Shown here: positions 48,366 to 57,587 of the stretch, one piece after another
Layout: each line of letters begins with the position of its first letter
Position numbering within the stretch: the stretch's first letter is position 1
Source: an uncultured Acidobacteriia bacterium
GTDB taxonomy: Bacteria > Acidobacteriota > Terriglobia > Bryobacterales > Bryobacteraceae
Reading direction: 5' to 3'
Length of the DNA: 64,000 bases
Assembly: GCA_903851195.1 (NCBI GenBank)
Contig: CAINNJ010000019.1
Coordinates: 124,001-188,000 of the forward strand
Position numbers and translations under genes: made by a program
The notes under the pieces: model-generated
What the model saw: the letters and a program-made list of their open reading frames with translations, nothing else
Database searches by the model: none
Told to the model about the DNA's origin: nothing

Positions 48366-48781
48366 CTCGGTTCTCCGATCTCCGCCAACAACTCGCCCGG
48401 GCTCATCGTCCTCACACCAAAGATTTCAGCACCCCGAAAGTCCTTCAGGTTGAAGGTCACGATTGGGGACCCGGTGCGAACCGCCACCTCCAGAATACGA
48501 TCATCGTCAGGGTCCGGCAACATCGGTCGCCAGCGGAAATGAATCTGCACAAGTCTGGCTCGGCTACAGAAGTAGTCAGTGAAATCGTCGATGTCGACGA
48601 GACTCAACCCAAACTCCTCGACGCCGCGTTTAAGCACGCACTCGTATTCGAGCGCCAATGCCGGGGAAACCACAGGCCGCCACCACCCGTGTTCAACCGT
48701 CTGAAGAAGCCGGTACGAGGCCCCCAAGCTTGATCGAAATGCCGACACCAGCACGTTCGTATCAATTACCACATCCAGCAC
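48362..48781 (-). CDS. PIN-domain toxin
   Basis: 139 residues from GTG 48781. PIN motifs: VVIDTNVLVSAFRSS (first Asp), LALEYECVLKRG (Glu), and MLPDPDDDRILEVAVRTG with the C-terminal acidic cluster, then IVTFNLKDFRGAE. This is the TIGR00305/PIN_3-type putative ribonuclease toxin. An upstream extension exists in frame but has no family similarity. It is one of the two TA pairs in the window with both partners intact. Confidence 0.8.
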   Translation of the reverse strand: MLDVVIDTNVLVSAFRSSLGASYRLLQTVEHGWWRPVVSPALALEYECVLKRGVEEFGLSLVDIDDFTDYFCSRARLVQIHFRWRPMLPDPDDDRILEVAVRTGSPIVTFNLKDFRGAEIFGVRTMSPGELLAEIGEPR

Positions 48782-48899
48782 GATCAAAATCTTCGCACGC
48801 CCCGGCGTGGCCCATTCCCCACTCCACCACTTTTTCCGAATCCTGTAACCCCTCAAACCCTGTAACGTTATAAATACATCCCCCAGGGATCAACCTCAC

Positions 48900-51800
48900 A
48901 TGCCAACCACCCTCACTCCCCAAAAACTCACCCTTCCCCTCCTTCTCCTCCTCGCCCTCACCCTGAACGCCCAGTTCTCCGGCCGCGCCACCGGCCTCGT
49001 CACCGACGCCTCCGGCGCCCCCGTCCCCAACGCCACCGTCTCCCTCTACCTCCCCAACGGCAACAAACCTCTCCTCACCACCAAAACCGTCGCCGACGGC
49101 TCCTGGCGCCTCCTCGGCGTCCGCCCCTCCGACTACGACCTCGCCTTCGAAGCCCCCGGCTTCACCAAAGCCACCCTCCGCGCCATCCCCGTCGACCCCG
49201 CCCGCGAAACCACCGTCCAGACCGTCACCCTCCAACTCCCCTCCATCTCCCAATCCGTCGATGTCGTGGCCGACTCCCAATCCGTCCAGACCTCCAACGC
49301 CGAAATCTCCTCCACCATCACCGCCGAACAGATGGAAAAACTCCCCATCCTCGACCGCGACCCCCTTGCCCTCATCCAGACCCAGGCCGGCGTCACCTAC
49401 AACGGCAACTCCGCCACCACCATCAACGGCCTGCGGACCTCCTACTCGAACATGACCCTCGATGGCATCAACATCCAGGACAACTACCTCCGCGATAACG
49501 CCCTCGACTACAACCCGAACCGCCTCCTCACCGGCCAGGTCCGCCAGATGACCCTGGTCACCTCCAATGCCAACGCCGCCGCCCCTGGCGGCTCCACCCA
49601 ACTCGTCTTCGAAACGCCCTCCGGCACCAACGAACTCCACGGCAGCGTCTACTGGTACAACCGCAACTCGAAATTCGCCGCCAATGACTGGTTTAATAAC
49701 CAGTCCGGCCTCGCCCGCCCCCGCCTCAACCAGAACCAGCTCGGCGCCTCGCTCGGCGGCCCCATCAAGAAGGACAAGCTCTTCTTCTACGCCAACTACG
49801 AAGCGGTCCGCACCAACCAGCAATCGCCCGCCACCTCCACCGTCCTCACGGACGACGCCCGCGCCGGCATCTTCACCTACACCACGAAAGGCGTGGTCAC
49901 CAAAGTGAACCTCCTCGCCAAGCGAGGCATCGCCGTCGACCCCTACATCCAGAACATCCTCCAGCAGGTCCCCGCCGGCAAAGCCATCAACAACTTCGAT
50001 GTCGGCGACAGCACCCCCGGCCTCCTCAAAAACACCGCCGGCTACCGCTTCAACCAGCGCAACAATGAAGTCCGCGACAACATCACCGGCCGCGGCGACT
50101 ACAACTTCTCCTCCAAACACGTCTTCACCGGCACCTACATCTGGAACCGCGACAACACCGACCGCCCCGACCTCGAAACCGACTTCTCCCCCATCCCCCG
50201 CATCACCAACCCCAACCACAGCCACTTCCTCTCCGCCGGCTGGCGCTGGACCCCCTCCGCCTCCCTCACCAACGAGCTCCGCGGCGGCTTCAACCTCGCC
50301 CCCGGCGACTTCCCCACCTCCCAGCAGTTCGGCAAATACCTCGTCACCGGTACCCTCTTCACCGACCCCATCACAGAAAGCCTCCCGCAGGGTCGCGCCA
50401 CCAACACGTGGTCCCTCTCCGATAACGCCGGCTACCAGCGCGGCCGCCACTTCCTCCAGTTCGGCGCCCACCTGCAGCGGATCACCGTCCACGCCTACGA
50501 CGACACCGGCATCCTCCCCTCCTACACGCTCGGCCTCGGCACCGGCCAGACCGCCCTCACACGCTCCGACCTCCCCGGCGTCTCCGGCACCGACCTCGCC
50601 ACCGCCAACTCCCTCCTCGCCACCCTCGGCGGCTACATCGACAGCTACAGCCAGACTTTCAACGTCACCAGCCGCACCTCCGGCTATCAGGCCGGCGCCG
50701 GCACCGTCCGCAACCTCCGCCTCGACGAATTCGACCTCTACCTGCAGGACAACTGGAAACTCCTCCCGCGCCTGATGCTGAATATCGGCCTCCGCTGGAA
50801 CCTCCCCGGCGTCGCCGACGAGCGCGACTCCCTTGAACTCCAGCCCCCCGTCCAGAACAACGACCCCGTCCAGACCCTGCTCTCCAACGCCACCCTCGAT
50901 TTCTCCGGAGCCTCCGCCGGACGCCCCTGGTACCATCGCGACCTCAAAGACTTCGCCCCGAATATCGGCCTCGCCTGGGACGTCTTCGGCAACGGCAAAA
51001 CCGCCTTCCGCGCCGGCTACTCCCTCAGCTACGTCAACGACCAGTCCATCAACGCCCCCCAGTCCATCGCCGAAGCCAACTCGGGACTCGTCGGACTCGC
51101 CGAAGACACCGGCCTCTCCGGCCGCATCAGTACCAGCCTCCCCGCCATCACCCCGCCGACTTACAAAGTTCCCCTCACCGTCGCCGATAACTTCGTCGGC
51201 AACCCCTTCAACACCGTGGGTCTCGTCGATCCCAACCTGAAAACTCCCTACGTGCAGCAGTGGTCCGTCGGCCTCCAGCACGAATTCCGGAGCACCGTCT
51301 TTGAAGCCCGCTACGTCGGCAACCACGCGGTCCGCGGCTACCGCGCCTTCGACTACAACCAGGTCATCGTCAAACAGAACGGCTTCCTGAACGACTTTCT
51401 GGCCGCCCAGAACAACGGCAACCTCGCCCTCCAGAAGACCGGCACCTTCAACCCCGCCTACAACGCCGCCATCCCCGGCAGCCAGCCCCTGCCCGTCTTC
51501 GCGCAGCTCAAGCAGGGCGGCACGCTCAACAACGGCACTATCCGTAATCTCATCCAGACCGGTCAGGTGGGCCAGTTAGCCGCCGATTATCAGGAGAACG
51601 GCACCAACGGCACCGTCGTCTTCTTCAATAACCGCTACGCCCTCGGCGCGGACATCCTGAACAACTACTCCAATTCCACCTACAATTCGCTCCAGCTCGA
51701 AGCCCGCCACCGCTCCCCAAAAGGCTTTGAATTCTCGGCGAATTACACCTGGTCCAAGGTCCTCAGCGATGCCGCCGGCGACTCCCAGAGCCGCGTCGAA

Positions 51801-52481
51801 CAGTTCCTCGACCTCGCCAATCCAAAGCTCGAACGCGCCCGCGCCAATTTCGACCTCCGCCACGCGGCCAAAGGCACCGTGGTCTATGACCTCCCCTTTG
51901 GCAAAGGCCACACCCTCCATTACCGACCCGTGAACAAAGTCATCGAAGGCTGGTCGCTCGGCGGCATCGTCTCCCTGCAGTCCGGCGCGCCCTTCTCCAT
52001 CCTCTCGGGCTTCGGCACCCTCAACCGCTCGGATGGTTACCGCTCTTTCTACAACACCGCTTACTCCTCGCTAACCCTGCCCCAGCTCAACAACCTGGTC
52101 AAATTCCAGATGACCGGCAACGGCCCGTACATCGTCGCCCAGTCCGTCATCAACCCCGCCGATGGCAGCGGCACCAACAACGTGGGCGAGACGCCCTACA
52201 CCGGACAGATCTTCTCGAATCCCACCGCGGGCAATCTCGGCGACCTCCAGCGCCGCCTCTTCTCCGGCCCCGCCTCCTTCGACGTCGATCTCAGCATCCA
52301 GCGCCACTTCCGCATCACCGAGCGCCAGACCCTCGAAATCCGCATGGAAGGCGTGAACATTCTGAATCACCCCACCTTCTACTCCGGCGATCAGAACATC
52401 AATTCCACCACCTTCGGCGCGCTCAGTTCCACCTTCAACCCGGCCCGCGTCATGCAGTTCGCGGCCCGCTACCGTTTCTGA
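48900..52481 (+). CDS. Oar-like TonB-dependent outer-membrane receptor
   Basis: 1193 residues: signal peptide LTLPLLLLLALTLNAQ, carboxypeptidase-regulatory domain (ATGLVTDASGAPVPNATVSL), plug (LPILDRDPLALIQTQAG; TINGLRTSYSNMTLDGINI; PSGTNELHGSVYWYNRNSKF) and beta-barrel, ending VMQFAARYRF with terminal Phe. Same family as the receptor at 14625 but not a recent duplicate. The ligand is unknown. A DNA-repair-like gene follows after 4 bp. Confidence 0.9.
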   Translation: MPTTLTPQKLTLPLLLLLALTLNAQFSGRATGLVTDASGAPVPNATVSLYLPNGNKPLLTTKTVADGSWRLLGVRPSDYDLAFEAPGFTKATLRAIPVDPARETTVQTVTLQLPSISQSVDVVADSQSVQTSNAEISSTITAEQMEKLPILDRDPLALIQTQAGVTYNGNSATTINGLRTSYSNMTLDGINIQDNYLRDNALDYNPNRLLTGQVRQMTLVTSNANAAAPGGSTQLVFETPSGTNELHGSVYWYNRNSKFAANDWFNNQSGLARPRLNQNQLGASLGGPIKKDKLFFYANYEAVRTNQQSPATSTVLTDDARAGIFTYTTKGVVTKVNLLAKRGIAVDPYIQNILQQVPAGKAINNFDVGDSTPGLLKNTAGYRFNQRNNEVRDNITGRGDYNFSSKHVFTGTYIWNRDNTDRPDLETDFSPIPRITNPNHSHFLSAGWRWTPSASLTNELRGGFNLAPGDFPTSQQFGKYLVTGTLFTDPITESLPQGRATNTWSLSDNAGYQRGRHFLQFGAHLQRITVHAYDDTGILPSYTLGLGTGQTALTRSDLPGVSGTDLATANSLLATLGGYIDSYSQTFNVTSRTSGYQAGAGTVRNLRLDEFDLYLQDNWKLLPRLMLNIGLRWNLPGVADERDSLELQPPVQNNDPVQTLLSNATLDFSGASAGRPWYHRDLKDFAPNIGLAWDVFGNGKTAFRAGYSLSYVNDQSINAPQSIAEANSGLVGLAEDTGLSGRISTSLPAITPPTYKVPLTVADNFVGNPFNTVGLVDPNLKTPYVQQWSVGLQHEFRSTVFEARYVGNHAVRGYRAFDYNQVIVKQNGFLNDFLAAQNNGNLALQKTGTFNPAYNAAIPGSQPLPVFAQLKQGGTLNNGTIRNLIQTGQVGQLAADYQENGTNGTVVFFNNRYALGADILNNYSNSTYNSLQLEARHRSPKGFEFSANYTWSKVLSDAAGDSQSRVEQFLDLANPKLERARANFDLRHAAKGTVVYDLPFGKGHTLHYRPVNKVIEGWSLGGIVSLQSGAPFSILSGFGTLNRSDGYRSFYNTAYSSLTLPQLNNLVKFQMTGNGPYIVAQSVINPADGSGTNNVGETPYTGQIFSNPTAGNLGDLQRRLFSGPASFDVDLSIQRHFRITERQTLEIRMEGVNILNHPTFYSGDQNINSTTFGALSSTFNPARVMQFAARYRF

Positions 52482-52485
52482 GACG

Positions 52486-52875
52486 ATGCAGGAAACGATG
52501 CTGGACCGCCGCCTCACCCGCCGCATCCTGAAGGACGGCGCCAAACCCAATGACCTGCGCGACGCCGCCTTCCGCCGCGTGATCCTCTCCATCCCGAAAG
52601 GCAAAGTCGCCACCTACGGACAGGTCGCGGCCGCCGCGGGTTACCCGCTCTACCACCGCGCCGTCGCCCGCCTGCTTCGCACTGTCCCGCCCGGCTCCCT
52701 CCCCTGGCAGCGCGTCGTCGGCGCGGGCGGCGAAATCAAACTCCGCTTCGAAGCCGCCGCCGACCAACGCCTCCGCCTCCAGCTCGAAGGCGTCGCCTTC
52801 AAAGGCCGCCGCGTCGATCTCGAACTCCACCAGCACGCCTTCCGCACCTGGGAACTCGAAGACCTGGGAAGTTGA
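52486..52875 (+). CDS. Alkyltransferase-like (ATL) DNA-binding protein
   Basis: 129 residues matching the DNA-binding domain of O6-methylguanine methyltransferase: FRRVILSIPKGKVATYGQVA, AVARLLRTVPPGSLPWQRVV. The active-site PCHR is PWQR here, so the alkyl-accepting Cys is replaced by Trp. This defines ATL proteins, which bind O6-alkylguanine and flag it for nucleotide excision repair without alkyl transfer. ATG 52498, after AGGAAACG, is an alternative start. Confidence 0.85.
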   Translation: MQETMLDRRLTRRILKDGAKPNDLRDAAFRRVILSIPKGKVATYGQVAAAAGYPLYHRAVARLLRTVPPGSLPWQRVVGAGGEIKLRFEAAADQRLRLQLEGVAFKGRRVDLELHQHAFRTWELEDLGS

Positions 52876-52925
52876 AGCCCTATAATTCCCGTGACGCATC
52901 CCCGCCCGCGGCGTCCAACCACAAA

Positions 52926-55400
52926 ATGGGCCAAATCAGTCAGGACTTCCGCTACGCGCTCCGCACCCTCCGCCGCAGTCCCGGCTACACCGCCGCCGCC
53001 CTGCTCTCGCTCGGCCTCGGCATCGGAGCCAACACCGCCATCTTCACTATCACCAACGCCCTCTTCCTGCACTCCCTGCCCGTCTCCGAACCCTCGCGCG
53101 TGCTCGAACTCTACACCGTCGACCACGCCACCCAGACCTCCAACGCGAACATCACCCGCACCGGCATCTCCGTCCCGAACGTTGCCGATATCCAGACTCA
53201 AAACCAGGTCTTCACCGGAGTCGCCGCCTTCGTCCAGGGCGGCGCCAACCTCACCGGCTTCGGCAAACCCGCCCAGCAGCCACTCTTCGCCGTCACCCCT
53301 GGCTACTTCGAAGTCCTCGGCGTCGCGCCCTTCGCCGGCCGCATGTTCGACGCCCACCCCTCAGACCTCCTCGGCCCGCCCGTCCCCGAAACCGTCCTCA
53401 GCTACGCCCTCGCCCAACGTCTCTACGGCGCCCCGCAAGCCGCTCTAGGCCACACCATCAACCTGAACTCCCTCGCCTACACGGTCATCGGCGTGGCGCC
53501 GCCGGACTTCCGCGGCACTTTCTCCATCTCGCCCCCCGAACCCCTCTGGATCCCCCTCGCGCTCCACGCCCAAATCTTCTCCGGACCCTTCGAACGCCTT
53601 TTCAACGAACGCCGTTTCCGCATCCTCAACGCCTTTGCCCGCCTCAAGTCCGGCGTCACCGAACAACAGGCGCTCGCCAACCTTCGCACCATCGCCGCCC
53701 GCCTCGAAACCGCTTACCCGAAGGACAACCTCGGCCGCGGCCTCGAAGTCTCCTCCCTCGCCGAGGCGGCCGTCGGCCTCGGGACTCGCGACCAGACCGT
53801 CGCCGCTACCGCGTCTCTCACCGTCGCCGTGGGCTTCGTCCTGCTCATCGCCTGCGCCAACCTCGCCAACCTCTCGCTCGCGCGCGCCGCCCGCCGCTCC
53901 CGCGAAATGGGAATCCGCGTCGCTCTCGGCGCGCCCCGCGGCCGCCTCATCAGCCAGATGCTTGCCGAAGCCACGCTCCTCTCTCTCGGCGGCGGACTGC
54001 TCGGCATCACCCTCGGCTGGCTCGGCGCGCGCCTGCTCTGGGCGTCCCGCCCCGCCTTCCTCACCACCAGCTACGTGGATCTCAACCCGGACGCCCGCGT
54101 CGTCCTCTTCGCCGCCGCCCTCAGCGCGCTGAGCTGCATCCTCTTCGGCATCACACCCGTCATCCGCGCTTCCATGCCGGACGTCTCCCGTCTACTCAAC
54201 AGCGCCACCCGCGGCAACATCCAGGGCGGCTCGCGTTCCGTGCTGCGCAAATTCCTCGTGGTCGGCGAAATCGCGCTGGCCCTCGTCGCCCTCATCGGCG
54301 CCGGCCTCTTCGTCCGCAGCATGCAAAGCGCTCAGAACACTGACCTCGGCTTCGACACCGATAACCTGATCGTCGCCGGCGTGAACCTCAACTCCCTCCG
54401 GATGTCCCCCGAACGCGGCCGCGAATTCATGCGCTCCCTCGTCGCCAAAATGCGCACTCTCCCCGGCGTCACTTCCGCTTCGCTCGCCGACGCCCCTCCC
54501 CTCGGCGTTGGCCTCCTGCTCACCGCCTTCCGCGAAGGTGACCCCGTCGATTCCCGCCTCGGCCTCCTCACGCCCACCCCGTTCATCACCCCCGAATTCT
54601 TCGACACCATGCATATCCCGCTCGTCGAAGGCCGCCCCTTCAACGACTTCGACCGCCTCGGCTCCACCCGCGTCACCATCGTTTCCCAGGCCTTCGCCCG
54701 TCGCATGTGGCCCGGCCAGCCGGCTCTCGGCAAGCGGTTCCGCTTCGCCACCGCGCCCGACCTCGTGGAAGTCGTCGGCGTCGTCAAAGATCACGCCATC
54801 CTCAACATCGGCGAAACCCCGCAACCCGCCGCCTGGATGCCTCTCGATCAGGTCTACCAGCCCACCGCCGTGCTCCACATCCGCACCGCCGGACCGCCCG
54901 AAAACTCCATCCCCGCCGTCATCGCCGCCGCCCAGTCTCTGAACTCGGAACTCGCCCTCATCAACCCCGGCACCGCGCGCCAGGTCGTCGGACAAGCGCT
55001 CTGGCCCGCCCGCATGGCGGCCACTCTGTTCGGAATCTTCGGACTGTTGGGGATGACGCTGGCCGTGATCGGCGTCTATGGAGTAATGGCCTATATGGTG
55101 GTGCAGCGGACCAGTGAAATCGGCATCCGCATGGCAATCGGAGCGAAGCCCCGCAGCGTGATCGCCATGGTGCTGAGCCAAAGCATGCAACTCGCGATAG
55201 CCGGAATAATCCTCGGCATCGCCGCCGCCTTCGCCCTCACCCGGCTCGTGGGAAATCTGCTCTACAATATCTCGCCGACCGACCCCGTCACCTTCGTGAC
55301 CGTCGCGCTCATCCTGGCTTTCACCGCGCTTGCCGCGGGAGGCATCCCCGCGTGGAGGGCCTCCCGCATCGATCCCGTTCGAGCCTTAAGGCAGGAATAA
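52926..55400 (+). CDS. ADOP/MacB-type duplicated permease
   Basis: 824 residues from ATG 52926. An N-terminal DFRYALRTLRRSPGYTAAAL leads into the first helix (LLSLGLGIGANTAIFTI), then a MacB_PCD periplasmic domain, a first FtsX cluster (ARRSREMGIRVALGAPRGRL), a second MacB_PCD domain and a second FtsX cluster (VQRTSEIGIRMAIGAKPRSV), ending WRASRIDPVRALRQE. This is the acidobacterial duplicated orphan permease type. No ATPase gene is adjacent. A -10-like TATAAT lies at 52881-52886. Confidence 0.9.
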   Translation: MGQISQDFRYALRTLRRSPGYTAAALLSLGLGIGANTAIFTITNALFLHSLPVSEPSRVLELYTVDHATQTSNANITRTGISVPNVADIQTQNQVFTGVAAFVQGGANLTGFGKPAQQPLFAVTPGYFEVLGVAPFAGRMFDAHPSDLLGPPVPETVLSYALAQRLYGAPQAALGHTINLNSLAYTVIGVAPPDFRGTFSISPPEPLWIPLALHAQIFSGPFERLFNERRFRILNAFARLKSGVTEQQALANLRTIAARLETAYPKDNLGRGLEVSSLAEAAVGLGTRDQTVAATASLTVAVGFVLLIACANLANLSLARAARRSREMGIRVALGAPRGRLISQMLAEATLLSLGGGLLGITLGWLGARLLWASRPAFLTTSYVDLNPDARVVLFAAALSALSCILFGITPVIRASMPDVSRLLNSATRGNIQGGSRSVLRKFLVVGEIALALVALIGAGLFVRSMQSAQNTDLGFDTDNLIVAGVNLNSLRMSPERGREFMRSLVAKMRTLPGVTSASLADAPPLGVGLLLTAFREGDPVDSRLGLLTPTPFITPEFFDTMHIPLVEGRPFNDFDRLGSTRVTIVSQAFARRMWPGQPALGKRFRFATAPDLVEVVGVVKDHAILNIGETPQPAAWMPLDQVYQPTAVLHIRTAGPPENSIPAVIAAAQSLNSELALINPGTARQVVGQALWPARMAATLFGIFGLLGMTLAVIGVYGVMAYMVVQRTSEIGIRMAIGAKPRSVIAMVLSQSMQLAIAGIILGIAAAFALTRLVGNLLYNISPTDPVTFVTVALILAFTALAAGGIPAWRASRIDPVRALRQE

Positions 55401-55401
55401 A

Positions 55402-56070
55402 CTACCGCTCGCGATCCGGATTCTCCGGGCGGCGCCCGTAGTAATCGTCGTGATAATGCGCGCCGTCCCGATCCCGCCCGCGATCCTTCATGTACTCGCC
55501 GGATCCGAGTTCGAAAGGACGCTCCAGCCGGTAGCTCAACACCGTCTCCGCCGGCACCCGCACCTCACGCCCGCGCGTCAGCACCTGCGCGCCCGCGCCC
55601 GCCCCGCCGCCTGCCAGGGCTCCGATTGCCGCGCCTTTGCCGCCCCCGGCGATCGCGCCCAGAATCGTTCCCAGCACCGCGCCTCCACCCACGAATTCGC
55701 CGGTTCTCTTATTGGCGCCAACACCGTTCCTGCGCGAGGCGTTATACTCCTGCGCGTTCACCATATAACGACGCCCGTTGACAGTAATGGAGTCCAGATC
55801 CACCGCCATCTCGTTGTCACCCAGATTCTGCACAATTAACTCGGCCTGAGATTCTCGCGGAATGATTACCCGCCCATCCGGGCTGAGTACGTCTTCGGAA
55901 ACCGTGCCTGTGAAAACCCGCCCGTCGCTCCGGTCCCGGATGTCGATCGTCTGATTCGTCCGAACCCGTATGGAAGTGCCCGCCGGAATATTTTCCGGAT
56001 AATTCCGATCCTGATCCCGCTGAGCCGATAACGTCCCCGCAGCCAGGACTGCAATCATCAACAAACGCAT
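55402..56070 (-). CDS. Exported glycine-zipper protein
   Basis: 222 residues: signal peptide MRLLMIAVLAAGTLSA, a beta-rich domain (IPAGTSIRVRTNQTIDIRD; VFTGTVSEDVLSPDGRVIIP), a glycine-zipper stretch (VGGGAVLGTILGAIAGGGKG) and a charged His/Asp/Arg-rich tail. Such proteins are periplasmic or outer-membrane-associated in Acidobacteria, with unknown function. Its stop faces the ADOP stop with a 1-bp gap. Confidence 0.75.
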   Translation of the reverse strand: MRLLMIAVLAAGTLSAQRDQDRNYPENIPAGTSIRVRTNQTIDIRDRSDGRVFTGTVSEDVLSPDGRVIIPRESQAELIVQNLGDNEMAVDLDSITVNGRRYMVNAQEYNASRRNGVGANKRTGEFVGGGAVLGTILGAIAGGGKGAAIGALAGGGAGAGAQVLTRGREVRVPAETVLSYRLERPFELGSGEYMKDRGRDRDGAHYHDDYYGRRPENPDRER

Positions 56071-56165
56071 AATCGTTCTCCTCGCCCGAACGTTATGCAG
56101 CTCAATGGCCCAAATACAAAGATAAATTCTTCACACTGGGCGCTCCCGTGCCCCCGCCCCGGCGC

Positions 56166-57257
56166 ATGGCTGTTCGCCGTCTCCCCTCCGATCCCAAAAA
56201 ATCCGCCGCCCTCATCGGCCTGCGCTACGTCAATTGCAACACCGCCGGCTTCCGGCGCAAACGCAGCGGCGCCGGATTTTCCTACCTCGATCTCGAAGGC
56301 CACCCGATTAAAGATAAAAAGGTCATTCAGCGGATCCAGTCCCTTGCGCTGCCTCCCGCCTGGGAAAGCGTCTGGATCTGCCCCCTTGATGAAGGCCATT
56401 TACAGGCGATCGGCACCGACGCCCGCGGACGCCGACAGTACCGCTATCACCCCCACTACCGGCTCCTCCGCAACCACACCAAATTCCACAAAATGCTGGA
56501 CTTCGCGGCGGCTCTCCCCAAAATACGCGCCCACGTGGAACGCGACCTGAAACTCCCTTCGCTGAACCGCGAGAAAGTCGTCGCCACCGTCGTCAGCCTG
56601 CTCGAAACCACCTCGATCCGCGTCGGCAATGAAGAATATGCCCGCGACAATTCTTCCTTCGGCCTCACCACTCTGCGCGACCGCCACGTAAAAATCGAAG
56701 GCGACCAGATCCGCTTCCGTTTCCGCGGCAAAAGTGCGCAATTTCACGAAATTACCGTGCAGGATAAGCGCATGGCCCGAATTGTCCGGGAATGTCGCGA
56801 TTTACCGGGCTACGAATTATTTCAGTACCTTGACGAATACGGCGAAACGCACTCCATCGATTCGTCCGACGTCAACTCGTATCTGCAGAAAGTGTCCGGC
56901 AGCGCCTTCACCGCCAAGGACTTTCGGACGTGGGCCGGCACCGTGCAAACTGCCCTGGCGCTTGCCGAAATCGGCGAATTCTCCAGCGAGACCGAAGCCA
57001 AACGCAACATCGTCGCGGCGATCAAACGAACCGCAAGCCACCTCGGCAACCGGCCCGCCACGTGCCGCAACTACTACGTCCACCCCGCCATTCTCGATGC
57101 CTACATGGATGGCACGCTGCTGCGGTCGATAACCCCGCCTGAAGAACCGCACACCGGCGCGGAAACGTCCCTTTATCCGGAAGAAGAATGCGTCGTGTCG
57201 ATAATCCGCAAACGCGCCCCGGGCCTGATCGAATCCGTCACCATCGCCGCCGCGTAG
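56166..57257 (+). CDS. DNA topoisomerase IB (poxvirus-like)
   Basis: About 363 residues. Motifs: GAGFSYLDLEGHPIKDK, LALPPAWESVWICP, GRRQYRYHPHYRLLRN, ETTSIRVGNEEYARDNSSFG (catalytic Arg), FRFRGKSAQFHEI, and the active-site region RPATCRNYYVHPAIL with the nucleophilic tyrosine. It relaxes supercoils by a 3'-phosphotyrosyl intermediate. GTG 56148 is an alternative start six codons upstream. Confidence 0.9.
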   Translation: MAVRRLPSDPKKSAALIGLRYVNCNTAGFRRKRSGAGFSYLDLEGHPIKDKKVIQRIQSLALPPAWESVWICPLDEGHLQAIGTDARGRRQYRYHPHYRLLRNHTKFHKMLDFAAALPKIRAHVERDLKLPSLNREKVVATVVSLLETTSIRVGNEEYARDNSSFGLTTLRDRHVKIEGDQIRFRFRGKSAQFHEITVQDKRMARIVRECRDLPGYELFQYLDEYGETHSIDSSDVNSYLQKVSGSAFTAKDFRTWAGTVQTALALAEIGEFSSETEAKRNIVAAIKRTASHLGNRPATCRNYYVHPAILDAYMDGTLLRSITPPEEPHTGAETSLYPEEECVVSIIRKRAPGLIESVTIAAA

Positions 57258-57287
57258 CGAACCGGTCCCGCCGCTTCGGAGAACCTT

Positions 57288-57482
57288 TTAATCTCCCGAA
57301 TTCGGCACGGCGGCCGCCGCCGCGGTTGTTTTTTTTCGGCTCGGATAACGCTTTTTCAGAAAAAAGGAAATACCGCAGCTTGCGCACTGGTACGGCCATA
57401 ATCCGAAATAGCTCATCAAATACAATTTGAGGCCCTGGCGTTTCCGCCGTCTGATCTCGTAACTTCTGCACTCTGGGCACAT
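57288..57482 (-). CDS. Small zinc-ribbon protein
   Basis: 64 residues: CPECRSYEIRRRKRQGLKLY at the start, then GLWPYQCASCGISFF, so two CXXC knuckles separated by a short hydrophobic stretch, as in small acidobacterial zinc-ribbon proteins. A Lys/Ala-rich tail is read through the putative topoisomerase terminator and may be unimportant. The start codon lies within an inverted repeat. Function unknown. Confidence 0.55.
   Translation of the reverse strand: MCPECRSYEIRRRKRQGLKLYLMSYFGLWPYQCASCGISFFLKKRYPSRKKTTAAAAAVPNSGD
57308..57336 (+). terminator. Putative rho-independent terminator of the topoisomerase gene
   Basis: The 12-bp palindrome CGGCGGCCGCCG (57308-57319) is followed after 9 bases by eight T (57329-57336), 51 bp after the topoisomerase stop. 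The hairpin loop is tight and the spacer long, so efficiency is uncertain. Confidence 0.45.
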
Positions 57483-57501
57483 ATACGGAGTTCTCGTATA
57501 T
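57481..57501 (-). promoter_or_regulatory. Inverted repeat over the start codon of the zinc-ribbon gene
   Basis: ATATACG (57481-57487) and CGTATAT (57495-57501) pair around a 7-nt loop. In the minus-strand transcript the ATG overlaps the 3' arm. An AU-rich hairpin hiding a start codon could act as a thermosensor, or the site could be a protein operator; both are inference. Confidence 0.4.
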
Positions 57502-57569
57502 ATTACGTCAGGACAAAGTGTTCGCCAGGACTCGTCCGTTACACCCCACGTCCGATCCGGCCCATCGCT

Positions 57570-57575
57570 TATAAT
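57570..57575 (+). promoter_or_regulatory. -10 element upstream of aceE
   Basis: A perfect TATAAT lies 12 bp before ATG 57588. No good -35 hexamer is seen at 17 bp. If used, the transcript would have a very short leader. Confidence 0.4.
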
Positions 57576-57587
57576 GGTGGCTTACCC

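Noticed and set aside
48762-51326. Minus-strand open frame of about 850 codons opposite the TonB receptor
   Set aside because: Antisense artefact of the receptor gene; low-complexity Gly/Val/Glu sequence with no motif.
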